From NCBI RefSeq assembly GCF_016741815.1, contig NZ_JAERRJ010000009.1, positions 62,001-126,000 on the forward strand: a stretch of 64,000 bases of DNA. Reading direction: 5' to 3'. This document shows positions 53,914 through 62,641 of this stretch, one piece after another. Each line of letters opens with the position of its first letter. Position 1 is the stretch's first letter. The translations under genes were made by a program, and so were the position numbers. This DNA is from Nocardia acididurans. GTDB taxonomy: Bacteria > Actinomycetota > Actinomycetes > Mycobacteriales > Mycobacteriaceae. A model generated the notes under the pieces. The model made no database searches, was not told the origin of the DNA, and saw only the letters and a list, made by a program, of their open reading frames with translations.

Positions 53914-56079
53914 GTGACCATAGCCACCACTGACGAGCATAAAGCCGTTCAGGAGTCGATGCGCGGATGGGCCGCGGCAGTGCGCCCAATTGCAACAATG
54001 CGAACCGGTGCACCGGAATATTGGCGCGAATACTGGTCGCGCCTGGCCGATCTCGGAATTTTCCGGGTGGCGGTTCCGGAGGAGACGGGCGGGGCCGGTG
54101 GTTCCGTCGGTGATCTGGCCGTTCTGGTGGAGCAGGCGGCGCATGATCTGGTCGGCGGACCGGTGCTCTCGACTGCGCTGGCGGGGCTCGTCGCGGGCGA
54201 GATGCTCGACGAGAATACGCCGTGCGGGGTGGGCCTCGGGGCCGAAATCGCAATATCCGGAGGTGAATCCGATCTCACCCTGACGGGTGAATGGGATTTC
54301 GTGACCGGTGCCGCACCCGGCGCCGCCGTCCTGCTGCCGCTTCGCGACGGTGACCGGCGGCTCTGGGCTCTGATCGACGCCGATGCGCCGGGTCTGCGGG
54401 TGGAGCCGCTGGACACCATCGACCGGAGCGTGCCGCTGGCCCGCGTCGTGTGCGCGGATGTCGCTGTGGCCCAGGACCGCGTCTTCGAACCGGCCCAGGA
54501 TGTCCGCGATCTCGCGGCGGTGCTGCTGGCCGCCGAGGCCGCGGGCATCGCGGGCTGGTGCCTGGAGACGGCGGTCGAATACGCCAAGGTGCGTGAACAA
54601 TTCGGTAAGAAGATCGGCGAATTCCAAGCGGTCAAACATATTTGCGCGTGGATGCTGTGCCGGGCCGAACAGATTCGCGCCGTGGCCGCCGATGCCGCGC
54701 ACGCCGTGGACTCCGGGAGTTCGGAACTCGCGCTGTCGGCGGCTGTGGCGCTGGCGGTTTCGCTGGACGCCGCGGTCGAGACCGCGAAGGACTGCATTCA
54801 GGTGCTGGGTGGAATCGGTTTCACCTGGGAACATGACGCGCATCTGTATTTGCGCCGGGCCACCGCGCTGCGTCAGCTGGTGGGCGGCAGCGCGCACTGG
54901 CGGGCTCGCGTCGCCGAGCTGACCTACGCCGGTCAGCGGCGTTCGGTCGGCGTCGGCCTGGACACGGATTCCGATGCGGCCGAGGGCGACTCGGCCTGGG
55001 ATTCGCTCGGCATCGACGCGGCCGAGGCCGCGGTGCTGGCGGCGGATCTGGCCAAGATCGCGGCCCTGCCGGTCGAGCAGCAGCGTGACGCGCTGGCCGA
55101 GTCGGGCCTGCTGGCCTCGCACTGGCCGGCCCCCTACGGGCGGGGCGCGGGCCCGATCCTGCGGACCTGGCTCGACGATCAGGTCCGCAAGGCCGGTATC
55201 GAGCTGCCGGAGTTGGCCATCGCCAACTGGGCCATTCCGACGCTGCTGCAGTGGGGTACCGCCGAGCAGATCGAGCGGTTCGCCCTGCCAACGCTCACCG
55301 GCGAGGTGATCTGGTGCCAGCTGTTCTCCGAGCCCGGCGCGGGTTCGGATCTGGCGGCGCTGCGCACGGTCGCCGAGCGGGTCGAGGGCGGGTGGAAGCT
55401 GCGCGGCCAGAAGGTGTGGACCTCGCTCGCGGACAAGGCGACGTGGGGTATCTGCCTGGCGCGCACCGACGCCGACGCGCCCAAGCACAGGGGCATCAGC
55501 TACTTCCTGGTCGATATGAAGAGTGCCGGGCTGGATATCCGGCCGCTGGTGGAGATCACCGGCGAGGCGCGTTTCAACGAGGTGTTCCTGGACGATGTCT
55601 TCGTGCCGGACGAATGCTTGGTCGGCACACTCGGAAATGGTTGGAAGATCGCACGTTCCACTTTGTCTGCCGAACGCGTCGCCATGGGCGGCAAGGGAAT
55701 CGGCGACGAATTGGAGAAGCTGATCTCCGCCGCGCCGAAGTCCGGCCCGGGTGCGGAATTGGTCGCGGACCGGCTCGGCGGACTTATTGCCGAGTCAATA
55801 GCTGGAACTTTGCTGGAAGCCCGAGCTGCCCAAAAGCTGCTCAGCGGCGGCGATCCCGGCCCGCAGAGTAGTGTGCGCAAGCTGGTCGGTGTGCGGCACC
55901 GGCAGGCGGTAGCCGAATTTGCCGTCGAATTGTCCGGTGCGGCGGGTGCTCTGGAAACCGAAGTGGTGAAAGAATTCCTGCTCACGCGCTGTTTGTCGAT
56001 CGCGGGCGGTACTGAGCAGATTCTGTTGACCGTCGCCGGTGAACGAATTCTCGGACTACCGCGCGAATCGCACGGCTGA
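53914..56079 (+). CDS. fadE34: Double-length acyl-CoA dehydrogenase FadE34 (ChsE3 type)
   Basis: A 721-residue protein made of two acyl-CoA dehydrogenase halves. The first (about 1-345) has KVREQFGKKIGEFQAVKH and QVLGGIGFTWEHDAHL. The second (about 375-715) has CQLFSEPGAGSDLAALRTVA, GQKVWTSLADKATWG and SIAGGTEQILLTVAGERILG. The M. tuberculosis counterpart dehydrogenates C24 steroid-CoA in cholesterol side-chain beta-oxidation. GTG 53914 start. It is adjacent to kstR in mycobacteria too, but here runs straight into the igr genes. Confidence 0.93.
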   Translation: MTIATTDEHKAVQESMRGWAAAVRPIATMRTGAPEYWREYWSRLADLGIFRVAVPEETGGAGGSVGDLAVLVEQAAHDLVGGPVLSTALAGLVAGEMLDENTPCGVGLGAEIAISGGESDLTLTGEWDFVTGAAPGAAVLLPLRDGDRRLWALIDADAPGLRVEPLDTIDRSVPLARVVCADVAVAQDRVFEPAQDVRDLAAVLLAAEAAGIAGWCLETAVEYAKVREQFGKKIGEFQAVKHICAWMLCRAEQIRAVAADAAHAVDSGSSELALSAAVALAVSLDAAVETAKDCIQVLGGIGFTWEHDAHLYLRRATALRQLVGGSAHWRARVAELTYAGQRRSVGVGLDTDSDAAEGDSAWDSLGIDAAEAAVLAADLAKIAALPVEQQRDALAESGLLASHWPAPYGRGAGPILRTWLDDQVRKAGIELPELAIANWAIPTLLQWGTAEQIERFALPTLTGEVIWCQLFSEPGAGSDLAALRTVAERVEGGWKLRGQKVWTSLADKATWGICLARTDADAPKHRGISYFLVDMKSAGLDIRPLVEITGEARFNEVFLDDVFVPDECLVGTLGNGWKIARSTLSAERVAMGGKGIGDELEKLISAAPKSGPGAELVADRLGGLIAESIAGTLLEARAAQKLLSGGDPGPQSSVRKLVGVRHRQAVAEFAVELSGAAGALETEVVKEFLLTRCLSIAGGTEQILLTVAGERILGLPRESHG

Positions 56080-56105
56080 GTCCACACTTCAACCGGGAGC
56101 ATGGA

Positions 56106-57173
56106 ATGGACTTCACCAGGGACGAGAGCCAAGACGCTGTCGCCGAGGTTGTCGTAAGTTTGCTGGAACGCGAAAGTGCGCGCGATATCGCACTGTGGCC
56201 GGTAATCGCGGAGAGCGGTCTGCTGGCCGTGCCGCTGCCCGAGCGCTTCGGCGGCGACGATATGGGCCTGGCCGAGGTGTCGGCCATGCTCACCGAGCTG
56301 GCCACCGACGCCGTGCAGACCCCGGCGCTGAGCACGCTCGGCTTCGGCGTGCTGCCGCTGCTGGCCATCGGCGTGCCGGATGCCGTGGCGGAGAAGGTGT
56401 TTCCCGCCGTCGCGGAGGGCGCGGTGCTGACCGCCGCCCTGCACGAGACGGGCTCCCCGTTCACCGTGAAGCCGGACACCGTGGCCGTCGCCGACGGCGC
56501 GACCGTGCGAGTCACCGGTCACAAGATCGCCGTGCCGTACGCGGACACCGCGCGCTGGATCCTGGTGCCCACCGATCAGGGCATCGCGATCGTGGACGGT
56601 GAGGCCCCCGGCATCACCCGCACCGCGAGCCCGAGTTCCGATGGCGTGCCGGAGTTCTCGCTCCAGTTCGACCAGGTGCAGATCCCGGCCGAGCAGCTGC
56701 TGCCGGACGGCCTGGCCGACCTGCACCGCTACGCGCTGGCCTCGATCGGCTCGGTGGCGGACGGTCTGCTCAAGGGCGTGATCGCGCTGACCGCCGAGCA
56801 TGTCCGCACCCGTCAGCAGTTCGGCCGCCCGCTGGCCGAATTCCAGGCGGTGGCCCAGCAGATCGCCGACGTCTACGTGGTCTCGCGTACCCTGCACGCG
56901 GCCGCGCTGTCGGCCAACTGGGCGCTCGCGCAAGAGGATCCGACCGCCGAGCACCGCGAGCGCACCGACGACGACCTGGACGTGCTCGCCTACACCGTCG
57001 CCTCCGAGCTACCCGCGGCCCTGCAGAAGTGTCATCACCTGCACGGCGGCATCGGCGTGGACGTCACGCATCCGCTGCACCGCTACTACTCACAGGCCAA
57101 GGACATCGCCCGCTGGCTGGGCGGCGAATCGTTTCGGCTGGACCGACTTGGAGCAAGATGTTCATCGACCTAA
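56106..57173 (+). CDS. chsE1: Steroid acyl-CoA dehydrogenase subunit FadE28 (ChsE1)
   Basis: 355 residues; partner of ChsE2 in an alpha2beta2 enzyme that dehydrogenates 3-oxo-pregnene-20-carboxyl-CoA. It has the FAD-domain helix segment RTRQQFGRPLAEFQAVAQQI and HLHGGIGVDVTHPLHRYY. It lacks the usual SEPGAGSD loop (LHETGSPF instead), as expected of the subunit without its own complete active site. It lies 26 nt after fadE34 and overlaps chsE2 by 16 nt. Confidence 0.92.
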   Translation: MDFTRDESQDAVAEVVVSLLERESARDIALWPVIAESGLLAVPLPERFGGDDMGLAEVSAMLTELATDAVQTPALSTLGFGVLPLLAIGVPDAVAEKVFPAVAEGAVLTAALHETGSPFTVKPDTVAVADGATVRVTGHKIAVPYADTARWILVPTDQGIAIVDGEAPGITRTASPSSDGVPEFSLQFDQVQIPAEQLLPDGLADLHRYALASIGSVADGLLKGVIALTAEHVRTRQQFGRPLAEFQAVAQQIADVYVVSRTLHAAALSANWALAQEDPTAEHRERTDDDLDVLAYTVASELPAALQKCHHLHGGIGVDVTHPLHRYYSQAKDIARWLGGESFRLDRLGARCSST

Positions 57174-58327
57174 CCCCTGAGCAGAAGCAACTCCGGGACG
57201 AATTGCGTTCGTACTTCACCGGTCTCGTGACTCCCGAAGAGGAGGCCGAGATGCTGGTGAACCGCCACGGCGACGCCTATCGCGCGGTGGTGAAGCGGAT
57301 GGGCTCCGACGGCTGGCTCGGCGTGGGCTGGCCCAAGGAGTACGGCGGCCAGGGCTTCGGGCCGGTCGAACAGCAGATCTTCTACAACGAGGCCGTCCGC
57401 GCGGATGTGCCGGTGCCGCTGGTCACGCTGCTGACCGTCGGCCCGGCCCTGCAGTCCTTCGGCACCGACGAGCAGAAGCAGAAGTTCCTGCCCGGAATCC
57501 TTACCGGCGACGTGCATTTCGCCATCGGCTACTCCGAGCCGGAGGCCGGCACCGACCTCGCGGCCCTGCGCACCAGCGCGGTCAAGGACGCGAACGGCGA
57601 CTGGATCGTCAACGGGCAGAAGATCTTCACCACGGGCGCGCACGAGGCCGACTTCGTCTGGCTGGCCGTGCGCACCGGCACGGTGGAGTCGCGGCACCGC
57701 GGCATCACGATCCTCATCGTCGACACCACCGATCCGGGCTACTCCTGGACCCCGATCATCACCGCCGACGGCGCGCACCACACCAACGCCACCTACTTCG
57801 ACAATGTCCGCGTCCCCGCGAACATGATCGTCGGCGAGGAGAACGGCGGCTGGAAGCTCATCACCACCCAGCTCAATCACGAGCGGGTGAGCCTGGGCCC
57901 GTCCGGCAAGATCGACCAGCTCTACCACCGCGTGCGCGACTGGGCGCAGCGCCAGGGCGTGCTCGGCGAGGCCGACGTGCGCCGCTCGCTGGGCCGCCTG
58001 CACGCCATGGTGCGGTTGAACGAACTGCTGAACTGGCAGGTGGCCTCCAATATGGAGCGCCCCGACGCGGCCCCGGCCGATGTCATCGCCGATGCCTCCG
58101 CCACCAAGGTGTACTCCACCGAGGCGCTGCAGGAGGCCGGTCGCCTGGCCGAGGAGATCGTGGGCCGCTTCGGCGATCCCGCCTCGCCCGAGACCGCGGA
58201 ACTGCTGGTCTGGCTGGACAAGCGCACCAAGCAGAACCTGGTGGTCACCTTCGGCGGCGGCGTGAACGAAGTCATGCGTGAGCTGATCGCCCAGATGGGT
58301 CTCAGCCTGCCGCGCGTCCCCAGATAG
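57158..58327 (+). CDS. chsE2: Steroid acyl-CoA dehydrogenase subunit FadE29 (ChsE2)
   Basis: 389 residues, starting MFIDLTPEQKQLRDELRSYF. The complete acyl-CoA dehydrogenase loop GYSEPEAGTDLAALRTSAVK and substrate region GQKIFTTGAHEADFVW are present, with a candidate catalytic Glu in the VVTFGGGVNEVMRELIAQ C-terminal segment. With ChsE1 it acts on the three-carbon cholesterol side chain. ATG 57158 follows TTGGAG and overlaps the chsE1 end, consistent with coupled synthesis of a hetero-oligomer. Confidence 0.94.
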   Translation: MFIDLTPEQKQLRDELRSYFTGLVTPEEEAEMLVNRHGDAYRAVVKRMGSDGWLGVGWPKEYGGQGFGPVEQQIFYNEAVRADVPVPLVTLLTVGPALQSFGTDEQKQKFLPGILTGDVHFAIGYSEPEAGTDLAALRTSAVKDANGDWIVNGQKIFTTGAHEADFVWLAVRTGTVESRHRGITILIVDTTDPGYSWTPIITADGAHHTNATYFDNVRVPANMIVGEENGGWKLITTQLNHERVSLGPSGKIDQLYHRVRDWAQRQGVLGEADVRRSLGRLHAMVRLNELLNWQVASNMERPDAAPADVIADASATKVYSTEALQEAGRLAEEIVGRFGDPASPETAELLVWLDKRTKQNLVVTFGGGVNEVMRELIAQMGLSLPRVPR

Positions 58328-58337
58328 GAGTGTCCTT

Positions 58338-59297
58338 GTGACGCAGAGCTATACGGCCGATGACATCCGCGCCGCCGTCGAGAAGATGAAGGCGGCGGGG
58401 GAGTCCGCGCCGCGGGCGGGACGCGATCCGGTCAACCAGCCCATGATCAACAACTGGGTCGAGGCCCTCGGCGACGCCAACCCCATCTATGTGGACGAGG
58501 CCGCGGCGCAGGCGGCCGGGCACCCCGGCGTCGTCGCGCCGCCCGCCATGGCGCAGGTGTGGACCATGCTGGGGCTGGGCGGTGTGCGCGCCGACGACGA
58601 TCCGATGACGCTGACCAACCAGCTGTTCGACGACGCCGGGTTCACCTCCGTGGTCGCCACCAACTGCGAGCAGACCTACCACCGCTACCTGCAGATCGGT
58701 GAGCAGGTGACGGTGCGCTCCAGCATCGAGGAACTGGTGGGGCCCAAGAAGACCGGGCTCGGCGAGGGCTGGTTCACCACCTACCGCACCAACTGGTACG
58801 TGGGTGAAGAGCTGGTCACCGAAATGCTGTTCCGCATGCTGAAGTTCGCGCCCGGCACCGGTGCGCAGCAGGCCGCGCCGGACACCGCGAAGTCTGAGGA
58901 TCTCGCCAAGCGCGTTCGCCCCACAGTTTCCCGGGACACTGACTTCTTCTGGGAGGGAACGAAACTCGGCGAGCTCCGCATTCAGCGTATGCCAGACGGG
59001 ACGTTGCGGCATCCTCCCGTGCCCGCGCTGTGGAAGGACCACACCGAGCAGAGCGACTATGTCGTGGCCTCCGGTCGCGGCACCGTCTTCAGCTTCGTCG
59101 TGCACCACGCGCCGAAGGTGCCGGGCCGGCAACTGCCGTATGTGGTGGCCCTGGTCGAGCTCGAGGAAGGCGTCCGCATGCTCGGTGAGCTGCGTGGCAT
59201 CGACCCGTCCGAGGTCGAGGTCGGGCTCTCCGTGGAGGCCGGTTTCGAGGCCATCGACGACGACAACACCGTGCCCTATTGGAAGGCCATCCGATGA
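58338..59297 (+). CDS. chsH2: Steroid enoyl-CoA hydratase subunit ChsH2 with DUF35 domain
   Basis: 319 residues. The N-terminal part (about 1-175) is a MaoC hot-dog fold (PMINNWVEALGDANPIYVDE ... HPGVVAPPAMAQVW). The C-terminal part (about 195-318) is a DUF35 OB-fold (FFWEGTKLGELRIQR, VVASGRGTVFSFVVHH). In M. tuberculosis the DUF35 part recruits the aldolase Ltp2. GTG 58338 follows TAGGAG. Its stop overlaps chsH1 by 4 nt. Confidence 0.94.
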   Translation: MTQSYTADDIRAAVEKMKAAGESAPRAGRDPVNQPMINNWVEALGDANPIYVDEAAAQAAGHPGVVAPPAMAQVWTMLGLGGVRADDDPMTLTNQLFDDAGFTSVVATNCEQTYHRYLQIGEQVTVRSSIEELVGPKKTGLGEGWFTTYRTNWYVGEELVTEMLFRMLKFAPGTGAQQAAPDTAKSEDLAKRVRPTVSRDTDFFWEGTKLGELRIQRMPDGTLRHPPVPALWKDHTEQSDYVVASGRGTVFSFVVHHAPKVPGRQLPYVVALVELEEGVRMLGELRGIDPSEVEVGLSVEAGFEAIDDDNTVPYWKAIR

Positions 59298-59713
59298 CCG
59301 CCACCGTCGAGCCGGCCGCTGTGCAGGTCGGAACAGTCTTGCCCGAGTTGGTGATTCACGCCGACACCACCTTCGTGGTCAGCTCGGCGCTGGCGACCCG
59401 CGACTTCCAGGACGTGCACCACGATCCGGCGAAGGCCGTGGAGCGCGGCTCCAAGACCATCTTCGTCAATATCCTCACCGACACCGGTCTGGTGCAGCGC
59501 TTCGTCACCGACTGGGCGGGCCCCCGCGCCATCGTGAAGAAGATCGCGCTGCGCCTGGGCGTGCCGCTCTACGCCGGTGACACCCTGACGCTGTCGGGCA
59601 CGGTGTCGGCCATCGACGGCGAGGACATCACCATCGACGTGGTCGGCCGGGACAGCCTCGGCGACCACATCACGGCGAAAGCCGTCATCTCCCTGCAGGA
59701 GGCACGCCCGTGA
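59294..59713 (+). CDS. chsH1: Steroid enoyl-CoA hydratase subunit ChsH1
   Basis: A 139-residue MaoC-like hot-dog protein with the hydratase motif SSALATRDFQDVHHDPAKA (catalytic Asp and His, about 37-48). It forms a heteromer with ChsH2 to hydrate the C17-side-chain enoyl-CoA. ATG 59294 is coupled to chsH2 (ATGA), and its stop overlaps the ltp2 GTG (GTGA). Confidence 0.94.
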   Translation: MTATVEPAAVQVGTVLPELVIHADTTFVVSSALATRDFQDVHHDPAKAVERGSKTIFVNILTDTGLVQRFVTDWAGPRAIVKKIALRLGVPLYAGDTLTLSGTVSAIDGEDITIDVVGRDSLGDHITAKAVISLQEARP

Positions 59714-60885
59714 AGGGTCTGAGCGGGCGCGCGGCCATCGTCGGCATCGGCGCCACCGATTTCTCCAAGGACTCCGGCCGCAGCGAATTGCGTTTGGCCG
59801 CAGAGGCGGTCACCGCCGCCATCGCGGACGCGGGCCTGACTCCGGCCGACGTGGACGGCCTGACGACCTTCACCATGGACACCAACACGCAGGCCGCCGT
59901 GGCCCGCGCCTCCGGTATCCCGAGCCTGAAGTTCTTCAGCAACATCCCCTTCGGCGGCGGCGCGGCCGCGGCCACGGTGCAGCAGGCCGCCATGGCCGTG
60001 GCGACCGGCATCGCGGATGTCGTTGTGGCATACCGGGCATTCAACGAGCGCTCCGGAAACCGCTTCGGCCAGTTCGCAACCCACCTCGCCACCGGCAACC
60101 CGAGCTCCTCGGGCGTCGACAACGCCTTCTCCTACACCCACGGCCTCGGCACCCCCGCCGCCCAGGTCGCCATGGTCGCCCGCCGCTACATGCACGTATA
60201 CGGCGCGCGCAGTGAGGATTTCGGTCGCATCGCGGTAGCCGACCGCAAACACGCCGCGGTGAACCCGGCCGCCCACTTCTACGGCAAGCCCATCACCCTG
60301 GAAGACCACCAGTCCTCCCGCTGGATCGCTGAACCCCTGCATCTGCTCGACTGCTGCCAGGAAACCGACGGCGGCGTCGCCATCGTGGTGACGAGTGCCG
60401 AACGCGCCAGGGACCTCCCCAACAAGCCCGCCGTAATCGTCGGCGCCGCACAGGGTTCCGGCGCCGACCAGTACGTCATGACCAGCTACTACCGCGACGC
60501 CATGACCGGCCTCCCGGAAATGCGCCTGGTCGGCGAGCAGCTCTGGGCGCAGAGCGGCCTGGGCCCGCAGGACATGCAGGCCGCCATCCTCTACGACCAC
60601 TTCACCCCGTTCGTGCTCATGCAGCTGGAAGAACTGGGCTTCTGCGGTCGAGGCGAAGCCAAGGACTTCATCAAGGACGGCGCCATCGAACTAGGCGGCA
60701 AACTCCCCCTCAACACGCACGGCGGCCAACTCGGCGAGGCCTACATCCACGGCATGAACGGCATAGCCGAAGGCGTCCGCCAAATCCGCGGCACCTCCGT
60801 CAACCAGGTCGAAAACCTGCAACACATCCTGGTCACAGCCGGAACCGGCGTCCCCACCTCGGGCCTGGTACTCAGCGCCAACTGA
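59710..60885 (+). CDS. ltp2: Thiolase-like aldolase Ltp2
   Basis: A 391-residue thiolase-superfamily protein of the lipid-transfer/SCP-x class. Conserved segments include AAIVGIGATDFSKDSGRSEL, HLLDCCQETDGGVAIV, ILYDHFTPFVLMQLEELGF and GGQLGEAYIHGMNG, with Tyr residues at positions used by Ltp2 for retro-aldol cleavage. It releases propionyl-CoA to leave the C19 steroid androstenedione. It requires the ChsH2 DUF35 domain; these genes are translationally coupled here. Confidence 0.94.
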   Translation: MKGLSGRAAIVGIGATDFSKDSGRSELRLAAEAVTAAIADAGLTPADVDGLTTFTMDTNTQAAVARASGIPSLKFFSNIPFGGGAAAATVQQAAMAVATGIADVVVAYRAFNERSGNRFGQFATHLATGNPSSSGVDNAFSYTHGLGTPAAQVAMVARRYMHVYGARSEDFGRIAVADRKHAAVNPAAHFYGKPITLEDHQSSRWIAEPLHLLDCCQETDGGVAIVVTSAERARDLPNKPAVIVGAAQGSGADQYVMTSYYRDAMTGLPEMRLVGEQLWAQSGLGPQDMQAAILYDHFTPFVLMQLEELGFCGRGEAKDFIKDGAIELGGKLPLNTHGGQLGEAYIHGMNGIAEGVRQIRGTSVNQVENLQHILVTAGTGVPTSGLVLSAN

Positions 60886-60905
60886 GGTCGTCCCCGCGGG
60901 CATTG

Positions 60906-61340
60906 TCAGTCGATACTGCCCTGCGGGGCGACCCAGATATGCGGTTGCCGCGTCACGGTCGCGATGTGCTCGAAGTCGGCGTCGTAGTGGACCAGGACCG
61001 CGCCGTGGAATTCGGCGACGGCCGCGGTCATGAGGTCGATGATTCCCGCTGCCCGGTGCAGGCCCTGGCGTGCCATCAGCAGTTGGACTTCGCGTGCGCG
61101 GTCGGCGATGGACTCGTTGATCGGCAGGTTCACGTACAGAGATCGGCGACGCTGGGCGATGTTCTGGACATCGGCGAGGCTGCGGCCGGAGTATCCGGCT
61201 TCGAGATCGACTGTCACACAGGTGGCGGCTGCTCGATCGGCGATCAACCCGGTGAGCACATTTCGCACCGCTTCGTGTCGCACCCGCGCGGCGGCCGACG
61301 TATCGATGAGGTGCAGGCGGAGTGGGGTCGGGTCGGTCAC
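60906..61340 (-). CDS. vapC: VapC-type PIN-domain toxin
   Basis: A 144-residue PIN ribonuclease. The four acidic residues are recognisable: Asp in LHLIDTSAAAR (12), Glu in TVDLEAGYSG (47), Asp in IIDLMTAAVAE (about 101) and Asp in VHYDADFEHIA (about 120). VapC toxins cut tRNA or rRNA and are held inactive by VapB. Its start overlaps the VapB stop by 4 nt. Confidence 0.92.
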   Translation of the reverse strand: MTDPTPLRLHLIDTSAAARVRHEAVRNVLTGLIADRAAATCVTVDLEAGYSGRSLADVQNIAQRRRSLYVNLPINESIADRAREVQLLMARQGLHRAAGIIDLMTAAVAEFHGAVLVHYDADFEHIATVTRQPHIWVAPQGSID

Positions 61341-61555
61341 CGCCGGGCCTTGGTCATGACTTCCGGATCATCGATATCCGGCCCGAGCCCGATGCCGTAG
61401 GGATCGTTGAGGATTTGTTCGATGCGGCGTCGCCGCTGGGCGACGAACTCCAGCGCCGCGTTGACCGTGTCCTTCTTGGTCGTCGTGCCGAGCTCCTTGG
61501 CAGCCAGGGCGAGGGCCTCGTCGTTCAGGTCGATCATCGTCTTCATATGTCTCAC
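61337..61555 (-). CDS. vapB: VapB-type antitoxin
   Basis: A 72-residue antitoxin. The N-terminus MKTMIDLNDEALALAAKELG with TTKKDTVNAALEFVAQ is a ribbon-helix-helix DNA-binding fold typical of VapB. The C-terminus, rich in Asp and Pro, should occupy the toxin active site. GTG 61555, 6 nt after GGAGA, is preferred; ATG 61546 is possible. It precedes vapC as in autoregulated toxin-antitoxin operons, next to three ATATGTC repeats. Confidence 0.88.
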   Translation of the reverse strand: MRHMKTMIDLNDEALALAAKELGTTTKKDTVNAALEFVAQRRRRIEQILNDPYGIGLGPDIDDPEVMTKARR

Positions 61556-61577
61556 GATATGTCTCCAGATATATGTC
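61545..61577 (-). promoter_or_regulatory. Direct repeats at the vapBC start region
   Basis: ATATGTC occurs at 61545, 61557 and 61571 (spacings 12 and 14 nt), straddling the vapB start in unusually AT-rich DNA for this genome. Repeated sites like these often bind VapB/VapBC for autorepression; this is inferred. Confidence 0.5.
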
Positions 61578-61692
61578 CAGCAATATCATCAGGCATTCGG
61601 AACGGTCCAGAGTCCGGACGGGTTTCGGTTTCCGGCTCGGTCTTCGGGCGTAGATTGGGCAGGATCTCGATGTGAGGAAGGGGGTCGGGGCG

Positions 61693-61989
61693 ATGTTGCA
61701 GGATCGGCTGAGCGAGCTCACGGCTGCGCACAGGGCTCTGGTCTACGGTGAGCCGTATGAGACCTCCGATGGGTCGACGGTCATCACGGTGACGGGCGGG
61801 CTCTTCCATCCGCGGCCGCTGGGTGTCTTCGTGGTGCACGGTGGTGAGGTGAAATGGGAAGCGGCGGTGGATGATACGCGGATCGCGTTGCTCGGTATCC
61901 TGACCGGGCTCATCGCGGCCGCGTTCGCTACCGCGGCGGTGTTCAAGCGGCCGCCGTGGCCGGATCTGCGGATCACTCAGCGGCTTTGA
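61693..61989 (+). CDS. Short GerW-like membrane protein
   Basis: A 98-residue protein, with LSELTAAHRALVYGEPYETS and HPRPLGVFVVHGGEVKWEAA resembling the start and end of GerW/YtfJ sporulation-family proteins but without their Gly-rich core. A C-terminal membrane helix (DDTRIALLGILTGLIAAAFA) is added. ATG 61693 is chosen; GTG 61672 is an alternative. Its stop overlaps the convergent TetR gene. Similarity is by eye only; function unknown. Confidence 0.55.
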   Translation: MLQDRLSELTAAHRALVYGEPYETSDGSTVITVTGGLFHPRPLGVFVVHGGEVKWEAAVDDTRIALLGILTGLIAAAFATAAVFKRPPWPDLRITQRL

Positions 61990-62563
61990 GCTGAACTGTC
62001 AGTGCGCTCGCCAGTTGATCGACGCTGGCGGGCGTTCCCGGTGCGAGGGTGGTGCGGTAGCCGGCGAAGCGGTCGAAGACCAGGCCCTCCAGCACTGCGA
62101 TGAAATCGGCTGCGGCCGTGTCCGGTTCGTCTGCGCCCAGGAGGGCGAAGAGTCCGGTGGCGCGCTCGTGTGAGAACAGGCAGCCGACGAGTTTCGCGTG
62201 CAGTTCCGGATCTCCGAGCAGATCGATGATGAGCGCGTGTCGCGCGATCAGATGGTTGCGGCGGCGCGTCAATAGCTGATCCAGCCACGCGGCGATGCCC
62301 TGTGCGAGGCCCTCGGGGTCGACGGTCGCGGGCATTTCGAGGTTTCCGGCGGTGAAATCCGTGCGTGAGCGGGTGGCGATGCGGTCGACCACGGCCTCGA
62401 CGAGGGCGCGTTTGGTGCGGAAGTAGTACGAGGCCGAGCCGGGCGGCAATTCCAGGACGGTGTCCAGTGCGCGGTGTGTGAGGGACCGAAGTCCTTGGGT
62501 CGCAATCAGATCGATGGCGCTGTCGACGATCAGGGTGCGCCGGTCGGGTGTGGAGGTGGTCAC
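61973..62563 (-). CDS. TetR family transcriptional regulator
   Basis: A 196-residue regulator: TetR HTH at about 8-55 (VDSAIDLIATQGLRSLTHRA, PPGSASYYFRTKRALVEAVV). The ligand-binding domain is of the DNA-damage/efflux type by appearance only. It is divergent from zapE, with two matching 16-bp operators in the 78-bp gap. It probably represses itself and possibly zapE. Confidence 0.9.
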   Translation of the reverse strand: MTTSTPDRRTLIVDSAIDLIATQGLRSLTHRALDTVLELPPGSASYYFRTKRALVEAVVDRIATRSRTDFTAGNLEMPATVDPEGLAQGIAAWLDQLLTRRRNHLIARHALIIDLLGDPELHAKLVGCLFSHERATGLFALLGADEPDTAAADFIAVLEGLVFDRFAGYRTTLAPGTPASVDQLASALTVQLKAAE

Positions 62564-62589
62564 TTCGGGTTCCTTACGTCGGCTCGATC

Positions 62590-62625
62590 CTCTACAACTA
62601 TAGAGGAAGCTCTACGGATGTAGAG
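62590..62625. promoter_or_regulatory. Twin operators between tetR and zapE
   Basis: CTCTACAACTATAGAG (62590-62605) and CTCTACGGATGTAGAG (62610-62625) fit CTCTACnnnnGTAGAG, the second perfectly. Their centres are 20 bp apart (about two helical turns), suggesting cooperative TetR dimers next to the zapE ribosome binding site. Confidence 0.75.
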
Positions 62626-62641
62626 GACGAAGGAGGCTCCG

